This document shows positions 25,112 through 32,153 of a stretch of 64,000 nucleotides of DNA, in pieces. The notes below the pieces were generated by a model. That model made no database searches, had not been told where the DNA came from, and worked only from the letters and a program-made list of their open reading frames with translations. The stretch's first letter is position 1, and each line of letters starts with the position of its first letter. Both the position numbers and the translations under genes were made by a program. Origin of the DNA: Bradyrhizobium barranii subsp. apii (GTDB lineage: Bacteria; Pseudomonadota; Alphaproteobacteria; Rhizobiales; Xanthobacteraceae); NCBI RefSeq assembly GCF_011516635.5, contig NZ_CP096255.1, forward strand, positions 9,621,501 to 9,685,500. The letters run 5' to 3'.

Positions 25112-26917
25112 CTACGCCTTCGCAGCTTCCGCCATAAACTTCCGCCAGCCGCCATACGCCGTGATGTCTCGCGCCTCGCCCAGCACCTCCGGCTCGACGA
25201 GAAACCCTTTCACGCTGCGGCCGTCCGCAAGCCTGATTGTGCCGATTGCCATCGGTGCCGGAATCGCATTCACGAACTTGCCGAATGCCGACGACGACAG
25301 CGACCAGATCTCCAGCTCGATCGACGCGCCCGTGCCAGCCTCGACGCGCAGCATACCCGGCTTCGAGGGCGTGGTCTTGAGTGCGTAGAGCTTGTAGTCG
25401 GGCGCGGTCCTGGTCGCTTCGATCAGCTTTCCGTTGAGCGCCGTCAATTCGCCGTTCAGCGCCATACCGGAGAGATGCGCGCCGACGACCGCGATCGGAA
25501 TCTCGTCGTTGCCGCTTGCGGCAAGCGGCGCCAGCGGTGCCTGCGCAACGCCCTTCGCTCCAACGGTCAGTTTCGTATCCGCATGGAATACACGGCCGAT
25601 GCTCGCAAGCAGCGCATCGCGCCCCGCAGGCGCGAGCAGCGTGATGCCGAACGGAATGCCATCCGCGCGCATCGATGCAGGCACCGCAAGACCACAGAGA
25701 TCGAGCAGGTTGACGAAATTGGTGTAGGTGCCGAGCCGGCTGTTGAGCTCGATCGGATTGGCCAGCACCTGCAGTGTCGTATACGCGGTCGGCGCGGTCG
25801 GCAGCACCAGCGCGTCGATATTGGCAAACGTCCGCTCGGCAACCTTGCGCAGGCCCTGCAAACGGTAGAGCGCAGAGAAGGTTTCCGCAGCGGTCAGCCG
25901 CGCGCCGGCCGCGGTGATCTCGCGCGTCACCGGGTGAATCGAATCAGGCGCGGACGCCAGCAGATCCTTGATCACGAGATAACGCTCGGCGACCCACGGC
26001 CCCTCATAGAGCAGCCGCGCCGTCTCGTAGAACGGCTCGAGGTCGAACTCGACCAGCTTAGCGCCGAGCGCGGTCCAGCGCTTCAGCGCATCGCCGTAAG
26101 CGGCTTCCGCCTTCCTGTCGCCGAAGAAGATCAGCTGTCCGTTGCGCGGCACGCCGAGGCGCAAATTCGCGGAGAACGGCGTGATCGCGCCCAGCGGCCG
26201 GTCGCGCGAGAACGGGTCGGCCTGGTCCGGCCCCGCCATCACGGAGAGCGCCAGCGCGGCGTCGTCGACGGTCAATGCGAACACCGAGATGCAGTCGAGC
26301 GTGCGGCACGCCGGCACCAGGCCAGCAGTCGAGATCATGCCGAGGCTCGGCTTCAGCCCGACGATGTTGTTGAGCATCGCCGGCACCCGGCCGCTGCCGG
26401 CGGTGTCCGTGCCCAGCGACAGCGGCACCAGTCCGGCACCCACCGCGACCGCCGAGCCAGAGCTCGAGCCGCAGGGAATGAGATCTTCGCGGATCGAATT
26501 CTTGGGGATGCCATAAGGCGAACGCACGCCGACGAGGCCGGTTGCGAACTGGTCGAGATTGGTCTTGCCGATGATGATCGCGCCGGCCGCGCGCAGGCGT
26601 TCCACCGCGGTCGAATCACGCGTCGGCGTATACGAGAAGGCCGGGCAGGCCGCGGTGGTCGGAAATCCCAGCGCGTCGATATTGTCCTTCACCGCGACCG
26701 GCACGCCGTAGAGCGGCAGGCTGGTGGCATCCCTTGCGGCAAGCTTCTCGGCTTCCGCGATCGCGTCCTTCTCGTCGCGCAGGCTGATGAAGATTGCGGG
26801 ATCGTTGTGATCGCGGATGCGATGATAGGTTCGCGCGACGGTCTGCGCAGGCGTGATCGTGCCCGCGCGATGCGCGGCCACAATCGCGGCGATCGTTTCA
26901 GGCTGCTCAGCCCCCAT
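25112..26917 (-). CDS. atzF: Allophanate hydrolase (AtzF)
   Basis: A 601-residue protein. The N-terminal amidase-signature domain (about 1-440) has the catalytic Lys in VPVAVKDNIDALG and Ser pair in CGSSSGSAVAVG. The C-terminal domain (about 460-600) is the small extra domain of allophanate hydrolases (IPIAVVGAHLSGMALNGEL, FLVEPEVL to YGGWRKFM). It converts allophanate to ammonia and CO2. The length is close to AtzF of Pseudomonas (about 605). I chose ATG 26917 (MGAEQPETIAAIV); an upstream GTG and further codons cross the sigma-54 promoter. It converges with the atzGEH operon. Confidence 0.92.
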   Translation of the reverse strand: MGAEQPETIAAIVAAHRAGTITPAQTVARTYHRIRDHNDPAIFISLRDEKDAIAEAEKLAARDATSLPLYGVPVAVKDNIDALGFPTTAACPAFSYTPTRDSTAVERLRAAGAIIIGKTNLDQFATGLVGVRSPYGIPKNSIREDLIPCGSSSGSAVAVGAGLVPLSLGTDTAGSGRVPAMLNNIVGLKPSLGMISTAGLVPACRTLDCISVFALTVDDAALALSVMAGPDQADPFSRDRPLGAITPFSANLRLGVPRNGQLIFFGDRKAEAAYGDALKRWTALGAKLVEFDLEPFYETARLLYEGPWVAERYLVIKDLLASAPDSIHPVTREITAAGARLTAAETFSALYRLQGLRKVAERTFANIDALVLPTAPTAYTTLQVLANPIELNSRLGTYTNFVNLLDLCGLAVPASMRADGIPFGITLLAPAGRDALLASIGRVFHADTKLTVGAKGVAQAPLAPLAASGNDEIPIAVVGAHLSGMALNGELTALNGKLIEATRTAPDYKLYALKTTPSKPGMLRVEAGTGASIELEIWSLSSSAFGKFVNAIPAPMAIGTIRLADGRSVKGFLVEPEVLGEARDITAYGGWRKFMAEAAKA

Positions 26918-26955
26918 GGTGACAAAACTCCGGCAACAGGTCGTACCCGGATTGA

Positions 26956-26971
26956 AGCAAGCGATGTGCCA
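26956..26971 (-). promoter_or_regulatory. Sigma-54 (-24/-12) promoter of atzF
   Basis: On the minus strand the sequence is TGGCACATCGCTTGCT, matching the RpoN consensus TGGCAC-N5-TTGCW fully, with GG-N10-GC spacing. The -12 GC is 40 bp before the atzF ATG, so the expected start is near 26945. A perfect palindrome abuts the -24 element. Confidence 0.82.
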
Positions 26972-26984
26972 TTGTGTACACAAT
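26971..26984. promoter_or_regulatory. GntR-type operator palindrome at the atzF promoter
   Basis: ATTGTGTACACAAT is a perfect 14-bp palindrome of the TTGTnnACAA type bound by FCD-group GntR regulators. It touches the -24 box, so a bound repressor would block sigma-54 polymerase. The GntR gene at 24278-25000 is the obvious candidate. Confidence 0.6.
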
Positions 26985-27002
26985 CCGGGCAGGCGCAATG
27001 TC

Positions 27003-27046
27003 TCGGATATTATCGAGGGATCAGTGGCTTGTCGGATATTTCGAGG
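27003..27046. promoter_or_regulatory. Direct repeat upstream of atzF (possible activator sites)
   Basis: TCGGATATTATCGAGG (27003-27018) and TCGGATATTTCGAGG (27032-27046) are nearly identical and 29 bp apart. They lie 32-75 bp upstream of the -24 box. The core reverse complement CGAAATATC also occurs at 16351-16359 upstream of the other sigma-54 promoter. Confidence 0.45.
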
Positions 27047-27109
27047 ACTGATGGGCCGTCGTGCCAGCGCCCTGATACGGGCATTTGCGTAAATATTGGG
27101 CGGCGCCGA

Positions 27110-27616
27110 TCAGGTGAAGCCGGCAAGGATCTGGAGCAGCCGCTCCCGGTTCTCCTTGCCGATCTTCTCCACGACATGCCGCTCGTGCTCGGCGGCGAGG
27201 CGCTTGAATTTGGCAAGCGCCGTCTCCCCCGGTGCGGTGAGGTGCAGCGCATGGGAGCGGCGGTCCGCCTTCGACTTGACCCGCTTCACCAGCTTGCGCT
27301 GTTCGAGGCTGTCGAGCAGATGCACCAGCCGGGCGCGCTCGATGCCAAGACGCTTCGCCACCGCCATCTGCGACAGGCCCGGATTGGCGCCGATGACCGT
27401 CAGCACGGAATACTGCGTCGGCTTGATGTCGACCTCGCCGAGCGTCTTGATGAAGTCCTGAAAGATCCAGATCTGGAAGCGCCGCACTGCATAACCGGCG
27501 TGCCCGACCAGTGCGTCGAGGCCGATCTCGTCCGCGTCGTTCGGCCGCGCCGCGCCGTTGCCGGCACGTTTGCGTGGGGAGGGGCGGGCGTCGGCTCGGG
27601 CTGCGCTGGCTGTCAC
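27110..27616 (-). CDS. MarR-family regulator of the hydroxycinnamate gene (CouR/FerR-like)
   Basis: A 168-residue protein with a winged-helix MarR domain: VGHAGYAVRRFQIWIFQDF, LSQMAVAKRLGIERARLVHLLDSLEQRKLVKRV and wing KADRRSHALHL. It starts at GTG 27616 behind AGGAGAG. It is divergent from feruloyl-CoA synthase, with 148 bp between start codons that contain an 8-5-8 inverted repeat. The arrangement matches MarR repressors that release their operator on binding the CoA thioester product. Confidence 0.85.
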   Translation of the reverse strand: MTASAARADARPSPRKRAGNGAARPNDADEIGLDALVGHAGYAVRRFQIWIFQDFIKTLGEVDIKPTQYSVLTVIGANPGLSQMAVAKRLGIERARLVHLLDSLEQRKLVKRVKSKADRRSHALHLTAPGETALAKFKRLAAEHERHVVEKIGKENRERLLQILAGFT

Positions 27617-27666
27617 GTGATCTCTCCTGCCGTGCAACCTTAGCGCCCCGAAGGCCTCTACGGAAG

Positions 27667-27687
27667 ATTGTTGTTGACGACAACAAT
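27667..27687. promoter_or_regulatory. MarR operator in the marR-fcs intergenic region
   Basis: ATTGTTGT (27667-27674) and ACAACAAT (27680-27687) are perfect inverted arms around TGACG. A TTGACG -35-like element (27674-27679) lies inside, and a second palindrome ACAATTGT (27683-27690) overlaps. Binding here would block the fcs promoter. Confidence 0.6.
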
Positions 27688-27764
27688 TGTCGTGCCCAAC
27701 AATATGGCCAAAGCTGCCCGGAACGAGGCTGTAGCCGATCCCTGATACGGGCGAGGAGGAAACC

Positions 27765-29615
27765 ATGACAACCGCCGCACGCGGTGACGCTTCGAGCCTG
27801 TTCGCAACGCCCAAGACCGTCGCCGAGCATCGCCCCGACGGCAGCATCGTGCTGCGCTCGCCAGACCCCTTGCGCGACAGCGCGCGCTGCATCGGCGACT
27901 GGCTGGAGCAATGGGCGCGGCAGACGCCTGATGCGATCTTCCTCGCCGAGCGCGACAGCGCCGACACGCCCTGGGCCACCATGACCTACGCGGGCGCCCT
28001 GCGGCGGGTACGCGCAGCGGCGAGCTGGATTTTGGCGCAAGAGCTCAGCGCCGAGCGTCCCGTCGTCATCCTCTCCGACAACAGCATCGATCACGCGTTG
28101 CTTGCGCTGGCCGCCCAGCATGTCGGCGTTCCCTCGGCCGCGATCTCGCCGGCCTATTCGCTGATGTCGAAAGATTTCGACAAGCTCAAGAGCATGATTT
28201 CGCTGCTTCAGCCGGGCGCGATCTATGTCTCGGCGACAAAGCCGTTTGCCGCGGCGCTGGCCGCGATCGAGCCGCTGCACAAGGCGCAGATCATCAGTGG
28301 CAATGCCGGCGATGCCGATGCGCTGGCCTTCCGTGACATCGCGGCAACGCCCGAAAGCCCCGACGTCGCAAAAGCCTTCGCCGCGGTGACACCGGACACG
28401 ATCGCAAAATTCCTGTTCACCTCGGGCTCGACCGGCACGCCGAAAGCCGTCATCAACACCCAGCGCATGCTGACCTCGAGCCAGCAGGCCAAGGCGCAAA
28501 CTTGGACGTTCCTGGAGCAGGCTGCCAGCGATCTCGTCATTCTCGATTGGCTCCCCTGGAGCCACACGTTCGGCGCCAACCACAATTTCAATCTCGTGCT
28601 GCGCAACGGCGGGTCGCTCTATATCGACGGCGGCAAGCCCGCGCCCGGTCTCTTCGCAACGTCACTCGCCAATCTGAAAAGCGTGATGCCGACGGTCTAT
28701 TTCAACGTGCCGCGCGGTTTCGACATGCTGATCGCAGCGCTGCGCGGCGACGAGGAGCTGCGCCGCCGCTTCTTCGGCGAGGTGAAATTCGCCTTCTATG
28801 CCGGCGCCGCGCTGCCGCAGAACCTCTGGGACGCGCTCGAACAGCTTTCGGTGGAGACTGTTGGTCGTCCGCTGCCGATGGTGTCGGCCTGGGGCTCGAC
28901 CGAGACGTCACCGCTCGCGACCGATTGTCATTTTCTCGCGGAGCGCTCGGGCAATATCGGCGTGCCCATTCCCGGGACGGAACTGAAGCTCGTCACGTCC
29001 GGCGACAAGCTCGAGGTGCGGGTGCGCGGCCCCAATGTCACGCCGGGTTACTGGAAGGCGCCGAAGCTGACGAAGCAGGCTTTCGATGACGAGGGCTTCT
29101 ATCTCATTGGCGATGCCGTGAAGCTTGCCGATGCGGAACGGCCTGAGCGCGGATTGTTCTTCGATGGTCGTGTTGCGGAAGACTTCAAGCTCAACTCCGG
29201 CACCTGGGTCAGTGTCGGCACGCTGCGCGTCGCCGGCATCGCGGCACTCGCGCCGCTGGCGCAGGACATCGTCGTTACCGGCCATGGCGGCGACGAGGTG
29301 CGCTTCCTGGTCTTCCCGAACATGGCTGCTTGCCGTGCCCATGCCGGCTTGCCCGAGACGGCAGGCGTGAACGATGTGCTCGCGCATGACAAGGTCAGGA
29401 CTGCGATCACGCAGGGCCTGGCGAAGCTGAAACAGCAGGGTGCCAACTCCTCGGGCCACGCCACACGCGCGCTGCTGCTCGCCGAGCCGCCATCGGTCGA
29501 CGGCGGCGAGATCACCGACAAGGGTTACATCAACCAGCGCGCCGTGCTGACGCGGCGTGCCGATGCGGTGGCGCGGGTGAATGATGATGCGTCGGGTGAG
29601 TGGATCGGTCTGTAG
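27765..29615 (+). CDS. fcs: Feruloyl/hydroxycinnamoyl-CoA synthase
   Basis: The 616-residue AMP-forming acyl-CoA synthetase belongs to the feruloyl-CoA synthase group, with an N-terminal block (VLRSPDPLRDSARCIGDWLEQWA) and DWLPWSHTFGANHNFN. The ATP-binding P-loop is FTSGSTGTPKAVIN, the adenylation motif is WGSTETSP, and LIGDAVKLAD and DFKLNSGTWVSVGTLR follow. It would activate ferulate, p-coumarate or related acids to CoA thioesters for chain shortening. No hydratase-aldolase gene is adjacent. The start ATG has a strong GAGGAGG site. Confidence 0.85.
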   Translation: MTTAARGDASSLFATPKTVAEHRPDGSIVLRSPDPLRDSARCIGDWLEQWARQTPDAIFLAERDSADTPWATMTYAGALRRVRAAASWILAQELSAERPVVILSDNSIDHALLALAAQHVGVPSAAISPAYSLMSKDFDKLKSMISLLQPGAIYVSATKPFAAALAAIEPLHKAQIISGNAGDADALAFRDIAATPESPDVAKAFAAVTPDTIAKFLFTSGSTGTPKAVINTQRMLTSSQQAKAQTWTFLEQAASDLVILDWLPWSHTFGANHNFNLVLRNGGSLYIDGGKPAPGLFATSLANLKSVMPTVYFNVPRGFDMLIAALRGDEELRRRFFGEVKFAFYAGAALPQNLWDALEQLSVETVGRPLPMVSAWGSTETSPLATDCHFLAERSGNIGVPIPGTELKLVTSGDKLEVRVRGPNVTPGYWKAPKLTKQAFDDEGFYLIGDAVKLADAERPERGLFFDGRVAEDFKLNSGTWVSVGTLRVAGIAALAPLAQDIVVTGHGGDEVRFLVFPNMAACRAHAGLPETAGVNDVLAHDKVRTAITQGLAKLKQQGANSSGHATRALLLAEPPSVDGGEITDKGYINQRAVLTRRADAVARVNDDASGEWIGL

Positions 29616-29659
29616 CCACGGGCAGATCAAGTCGGAGTGAGGCCACGCTCTGTCCATAT

Positions 29660-29739
29660 CGTCATTGCGAGCGCAGCGAAGCAATCCAGAATCTTTCCCC
29701 GGTGGGGCTCTGGATTGCTTCGCTGCGCTCGCAATGACG
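29660..29739. repeat. Palindromic repeat family E
   Basis: GTCATTGCGAGCGCAGCGAA with its perfect inverted partner TTCGCTGCGCTCGCAATGAC, plus GCAATCCAGA/TCTGGATTGC inner arms. A second copy lies at 36362-36440. The 29616-29967 gap holds this repeat and the palindrome at 29806; no supported gene. Confidence 0.85.
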
Positions 29740-29805
29740 GGGATGGGTCGAGCAGCTCGCAAAATACGCCAGCCATTCTGCCGCAATATCCTGCATGATT
29801 CTTTT

Positions 29806-29819
29806 GTTGCTTAAGCAAC
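29806..29819. promoter_or_regulatory. Perfect palindrome of MarR-operator type without an intact target gene
   Basis: GTTGCTTAAGCAAC is a perfect 14-bp palindrome of the kind bound by MarR regulators. Sixty bases downstream on the plus strand is a strong ribosome site and start (TGGAGGAAACGATG, ATG at 29890). The frame it opens has no recognisable product and runs antisense to the MarR gene. It may be the leftover promoter of a deleted gene. Confidence 0.45.
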
Positions 29820-29967
29820 TAATTTGTGCGAACCGTTCCAGACAAGGATGACGGCGGGGGAACCGCTGCGCCTGATCCTGGAGGAAACGATGCTCGGCAG
29901 AGAGGGTGCCGCGGGCAAATGCCGGCGTATGCCTGAAGGCGGCGATGCCGCGCGCTTCACGCGCGCG

Positions 29968-30474
29968 TCAGGTGGTGCTGCTGCCGGTCACTGCGCCGAG
30001 ATTTTCGTGCAGCCGGCGCAGCAGATCGATCAGCACCTCGCGCTCGTCCTTGCTCAGGCAGGACAGCAGCCGCCGCTCGCGATCGAACGCCGCGACGATC
30101 ACCTTGTCATGGGTGGCGCGGCCCTTCGCTGTCAGCGAGATCGAATGGGTGCGGCCATCGTTCGGGTCGGTTCGAATCGAGACCAGTCCGCGCTTCTCGA
30201 GGCCGGCAAGCGTCCGGCTCACCGGCCCCTTGTCAAAACCGATGACGTGGCAGATGCGCGAGGCGGGAATACCGGGCTCGATCGCCAGCAGCGACATGAT
30301 CCGCCATTCCATGACGTTGACGCCAAACTCGCGTTGGTAGAACGCGGTGGCGCTGTTCGAGAGCTTGTTGGCGATGAAGGTGATGAAAGCCGGGACATAA
30401 CGATCGAGATCGAGCGTCGGCCCGGTTTCAGCGGGTGCGGGCCTTTGGCGGGCTCTGGTCGAAGACGGCGGCAT
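29968..30474 (-). CDS. MarR-family regulator next to CYP199A
   Basis: A 168-residue MarR protein: YVPAFITFIANKLSNSATAFY, helix-turn-helix PASRICHVIGFDKGPVSRTLAGLEKRGLV and wing RTDPNDGRTHSISLT. It is divergent from the P450 gene with only 83 bp between start codons. It therefore probably controls the P450-ferredoxin-binding protein transcript in response to an aromatic acid. The palindrome at 29806-29819, downstream of its stop, may be another site. Confidence 0.85.
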   Translation of the reverse strand: MPPSSTRARQRPAPAETGPTLDLDRYVPAFITFIANKLSNSATAFYQREFGVNVMEWRIMSLLAIEPGIPASRICHVIGFDKGPVSRTLAGLEKRGLVSIRTDPNDGRTHSISLTAKGRATHDKVIVAAFDRERRLLSCLSKDEREVLIDLLRRLHENLGAVTGSSTT

Positions 30475-30557
30475 ATCGGTCTTTTGTCTCGCGGCGTGTC
30501 CGAAGACCTAAGGGCAAGCGCGGCCCTTTCACAAGATCAAAATGAGGGACGACTTCA

Positions 30558-31766
30558 ATGAGCGCACCTGGCTCCGCCGTATCAGGCGTCCCGCATCTCG
30601 ACGTCGATCCCTTCGACATGAATTTTTTCGCCGACCCCTATCCCACGCACGAGCTGCTGCGGGAGGCAGGTCCGGTCGTCTATCTCGACAAGTGGAACGT
30701 CTATGGCGTGGCACGCTATGCCGAGGTCCATGCCGTCCTGAACGATCCCGCGACGTTCTGCTCCAGCCGCGGCGTCGGCCTCTCCGATTTCAAGAAGGAG
30801 ACGCCGTGGCGGCCGCCGAGCCTGATCCTCGAGGCCGATCCGCCCGCGCATACGCGGACCCGCGCCGTGCTCTCAAAGGTGCTGTCGCCGACCGTGATGA
30901 AGCAGGTGCGCGACCGCTTTTCCGCGGCGGCCGAGAAGCGGGTGGACGCGCTGATCGAAAGGCGCAGCTTCGACGCGATCGCCGACCTCGCGGAGGCCTA
31001 TCCGCTCTCGATCTTCCCGGATGCGCTCGGGCTGAAATCCGAGGGGCGCGAGCATCTGATTCCCTACGCGAGCGTCGTGTTCAACGCATTCGGGCCGCCC
31101 AACGAGCTGCGCCGGGAGGCGATTGCGCGTTCGACGCCCCATCAAGCCTATGTTGCCGAGCAGTGCCAGCGCGAGAACCTTGCGCCCGGCGGCTTCGGCG
31201 CCTGCATTCATGCCCAGGTCGACGAGGGCGCGATCACGGCCACCGAAGCGCCGCTGCTGGTGCGCTCGCTGCTGTCGGCTGGTCTCGACACCACTGTCAA
31301 CGGCATCGGCGCGGCCGTCTATTGCCTCGCGCGCTTCCCCGAGCAATGGCAGCGCCTGCGCGGCGATCTCACGCTCGCGCGTAGCGCCTTCGAGGAAGCG
31401 GTTCGTTTCGAAAGCCCGGTGCAGACCTTCTTCCGCACCACCACACGTGAGGTCGAGCTGTCAGGCGCGACGATCGGCGAAGGTGAGAAGGTGCTGATGT
31501 TCCTTGCCGCCGCCAATCGCGATCCGCGCCGCTGGGACAAGCCCGACAGCTACGACATCACGCGCCGCTCGTCCGGCCATGTCGGTTTCGGCTCCGGCAT
31601 CCACATGTGCGTCGGCCAGCTCGTCGCGCGCCTCGAAGGCGAAGTGATGCTGACGGCGCTGGCGCGGCGTATCGCGAAGATCGAGATCACGTGCGAGCCG
31701 AAACGCCGCTTCAACAACACGCTGCGCGGGCTCGACAGCCTGCCGGTCACCATCACCCCGGCCTGA
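30558..31766 (+). CDS. Cytochrome P450, CYP199A-type (4-methoxybenzoate O-demethylase group)
   Basis: A 402-residue soluble bacterial P450. The haem-binding signature is FGSGIHMCVGQLVARLE (Cys about 352), the I-helix acid-alcohol pair is in SAGLDTTVNG, and EEAVRFESP contains the E-x-x-R helix. The substrate-pocket block GVGLSDFKKETPWRPPSLI is what I associate with CYP199A enzymes of Rhodopseudomonas, which demethylate 4-methoxybenzoate and related para-substituted acids. A matching [2Fe-2S] ferredoxin gene follows 12 bp downstream. No ferredoxin reductase is adjacent. Confidence 0.87.
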   Translation: MSAPGSAVSGVPHLDVDPFDMNFFADPYPTHELLREAGPVVYLDKWNVYGVARYAEVHAVLNDPATFCSSRGVGLSDFKKETPWRPPSLILEADPPAHTRTRAVLSKVLSPTVMKQVRDRFSAAAEKRVDALIERRSFDAIADLAEAYPLSIFPDALGLKSEGREHLIPYASVVFNAFGPPNELRREAIARSTPHQAYVAEQCQRENLAPGGFGACIHAQVDEGAITATEAPLLVRSLLSAGLDTTVNGIGAAVYCLARFPEQWQRLRGDLTLARSAFEEAVRFESPVQTFFRTTTREVELSGATIGEGEKVLMFLAAANRDPRRWDKPDSYDITRRSSGHVGFGSGIHMCVGQLVARLEGEVMLTALARRIAKIEITCEPKRRFNNTLRGLDSLPVTITPA

Positions 31767-31778
31767 CGAGGAGCCTTG

Positions 31779-32102
31779 ATGCCCGCCATCACTTTCATTG
31801 ATGCCGACGGCAAGTCCGATCGTGTCGAAACTTCAGGCGACGAAAGCGCCATGCAGGCCGCGACCCGCCATGGTCTCGACGGCATCCTGGCCGAGTGCGG
31901 TGGCAATGCCATGTGTGCGACCTGCCACGTCTATATCGACGCAGCCTGGCTCGCGCGCCTGCCCGCGATGGCTGATGACGAAGACGCGCTGCTCGACGGC
32001 ACCGCCGCCGAGCGGCTGCCGAACAGCCGGCTGGCCTGCCAGATCATGATTACGCCCGCGCTCGACGGGCTGGTGCTGAGATTGCCGGAACGGCAGGTCT
32101 GA
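31779..32102 (+). CDS. [2Fe-2S] ferredoxin (palustrisredoxin/putidaredoxin type)
   Basis: A 107-residue adrenodoxin-type ferredoxin. The cluster ligands are ECGGNAMCATCHVY (C-x5-C-x2-C) and the fourth Cys in SRLACQIMI. ERL and DALLDG elements are typical of P450 redox partners. The gene is 12 bp behind the CYP199A gene and must be its electron donor. I chose ATG 31779 with GAGGAG upstream. It needs an NADH-ferredoxin reductase encoded elsewhere. Confidence 0.9.
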   Translation: MPAITFIDADGKSDRVETSGDESAMQAATRHGLDGILAECGGNAMCATCHVYIDAAWLARLPAMADDEDALLDGTAAERLPNSRLACQIMITPALDGLVLRLPERQV

Positions 32103-32153
32103 TTCCAGAACGTGCCGGCGGCGACCGGCGCGACACACAAAGGGGAGGGAACG

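Noticed and set aside
25094..27643. An 849-codon open frame on the plus strand
   Set aside because: It is antisense to atzF and the MarR gene, rich in Arg/Gln/His with no domain. It is the typical shadow of GC-rich codon bias.
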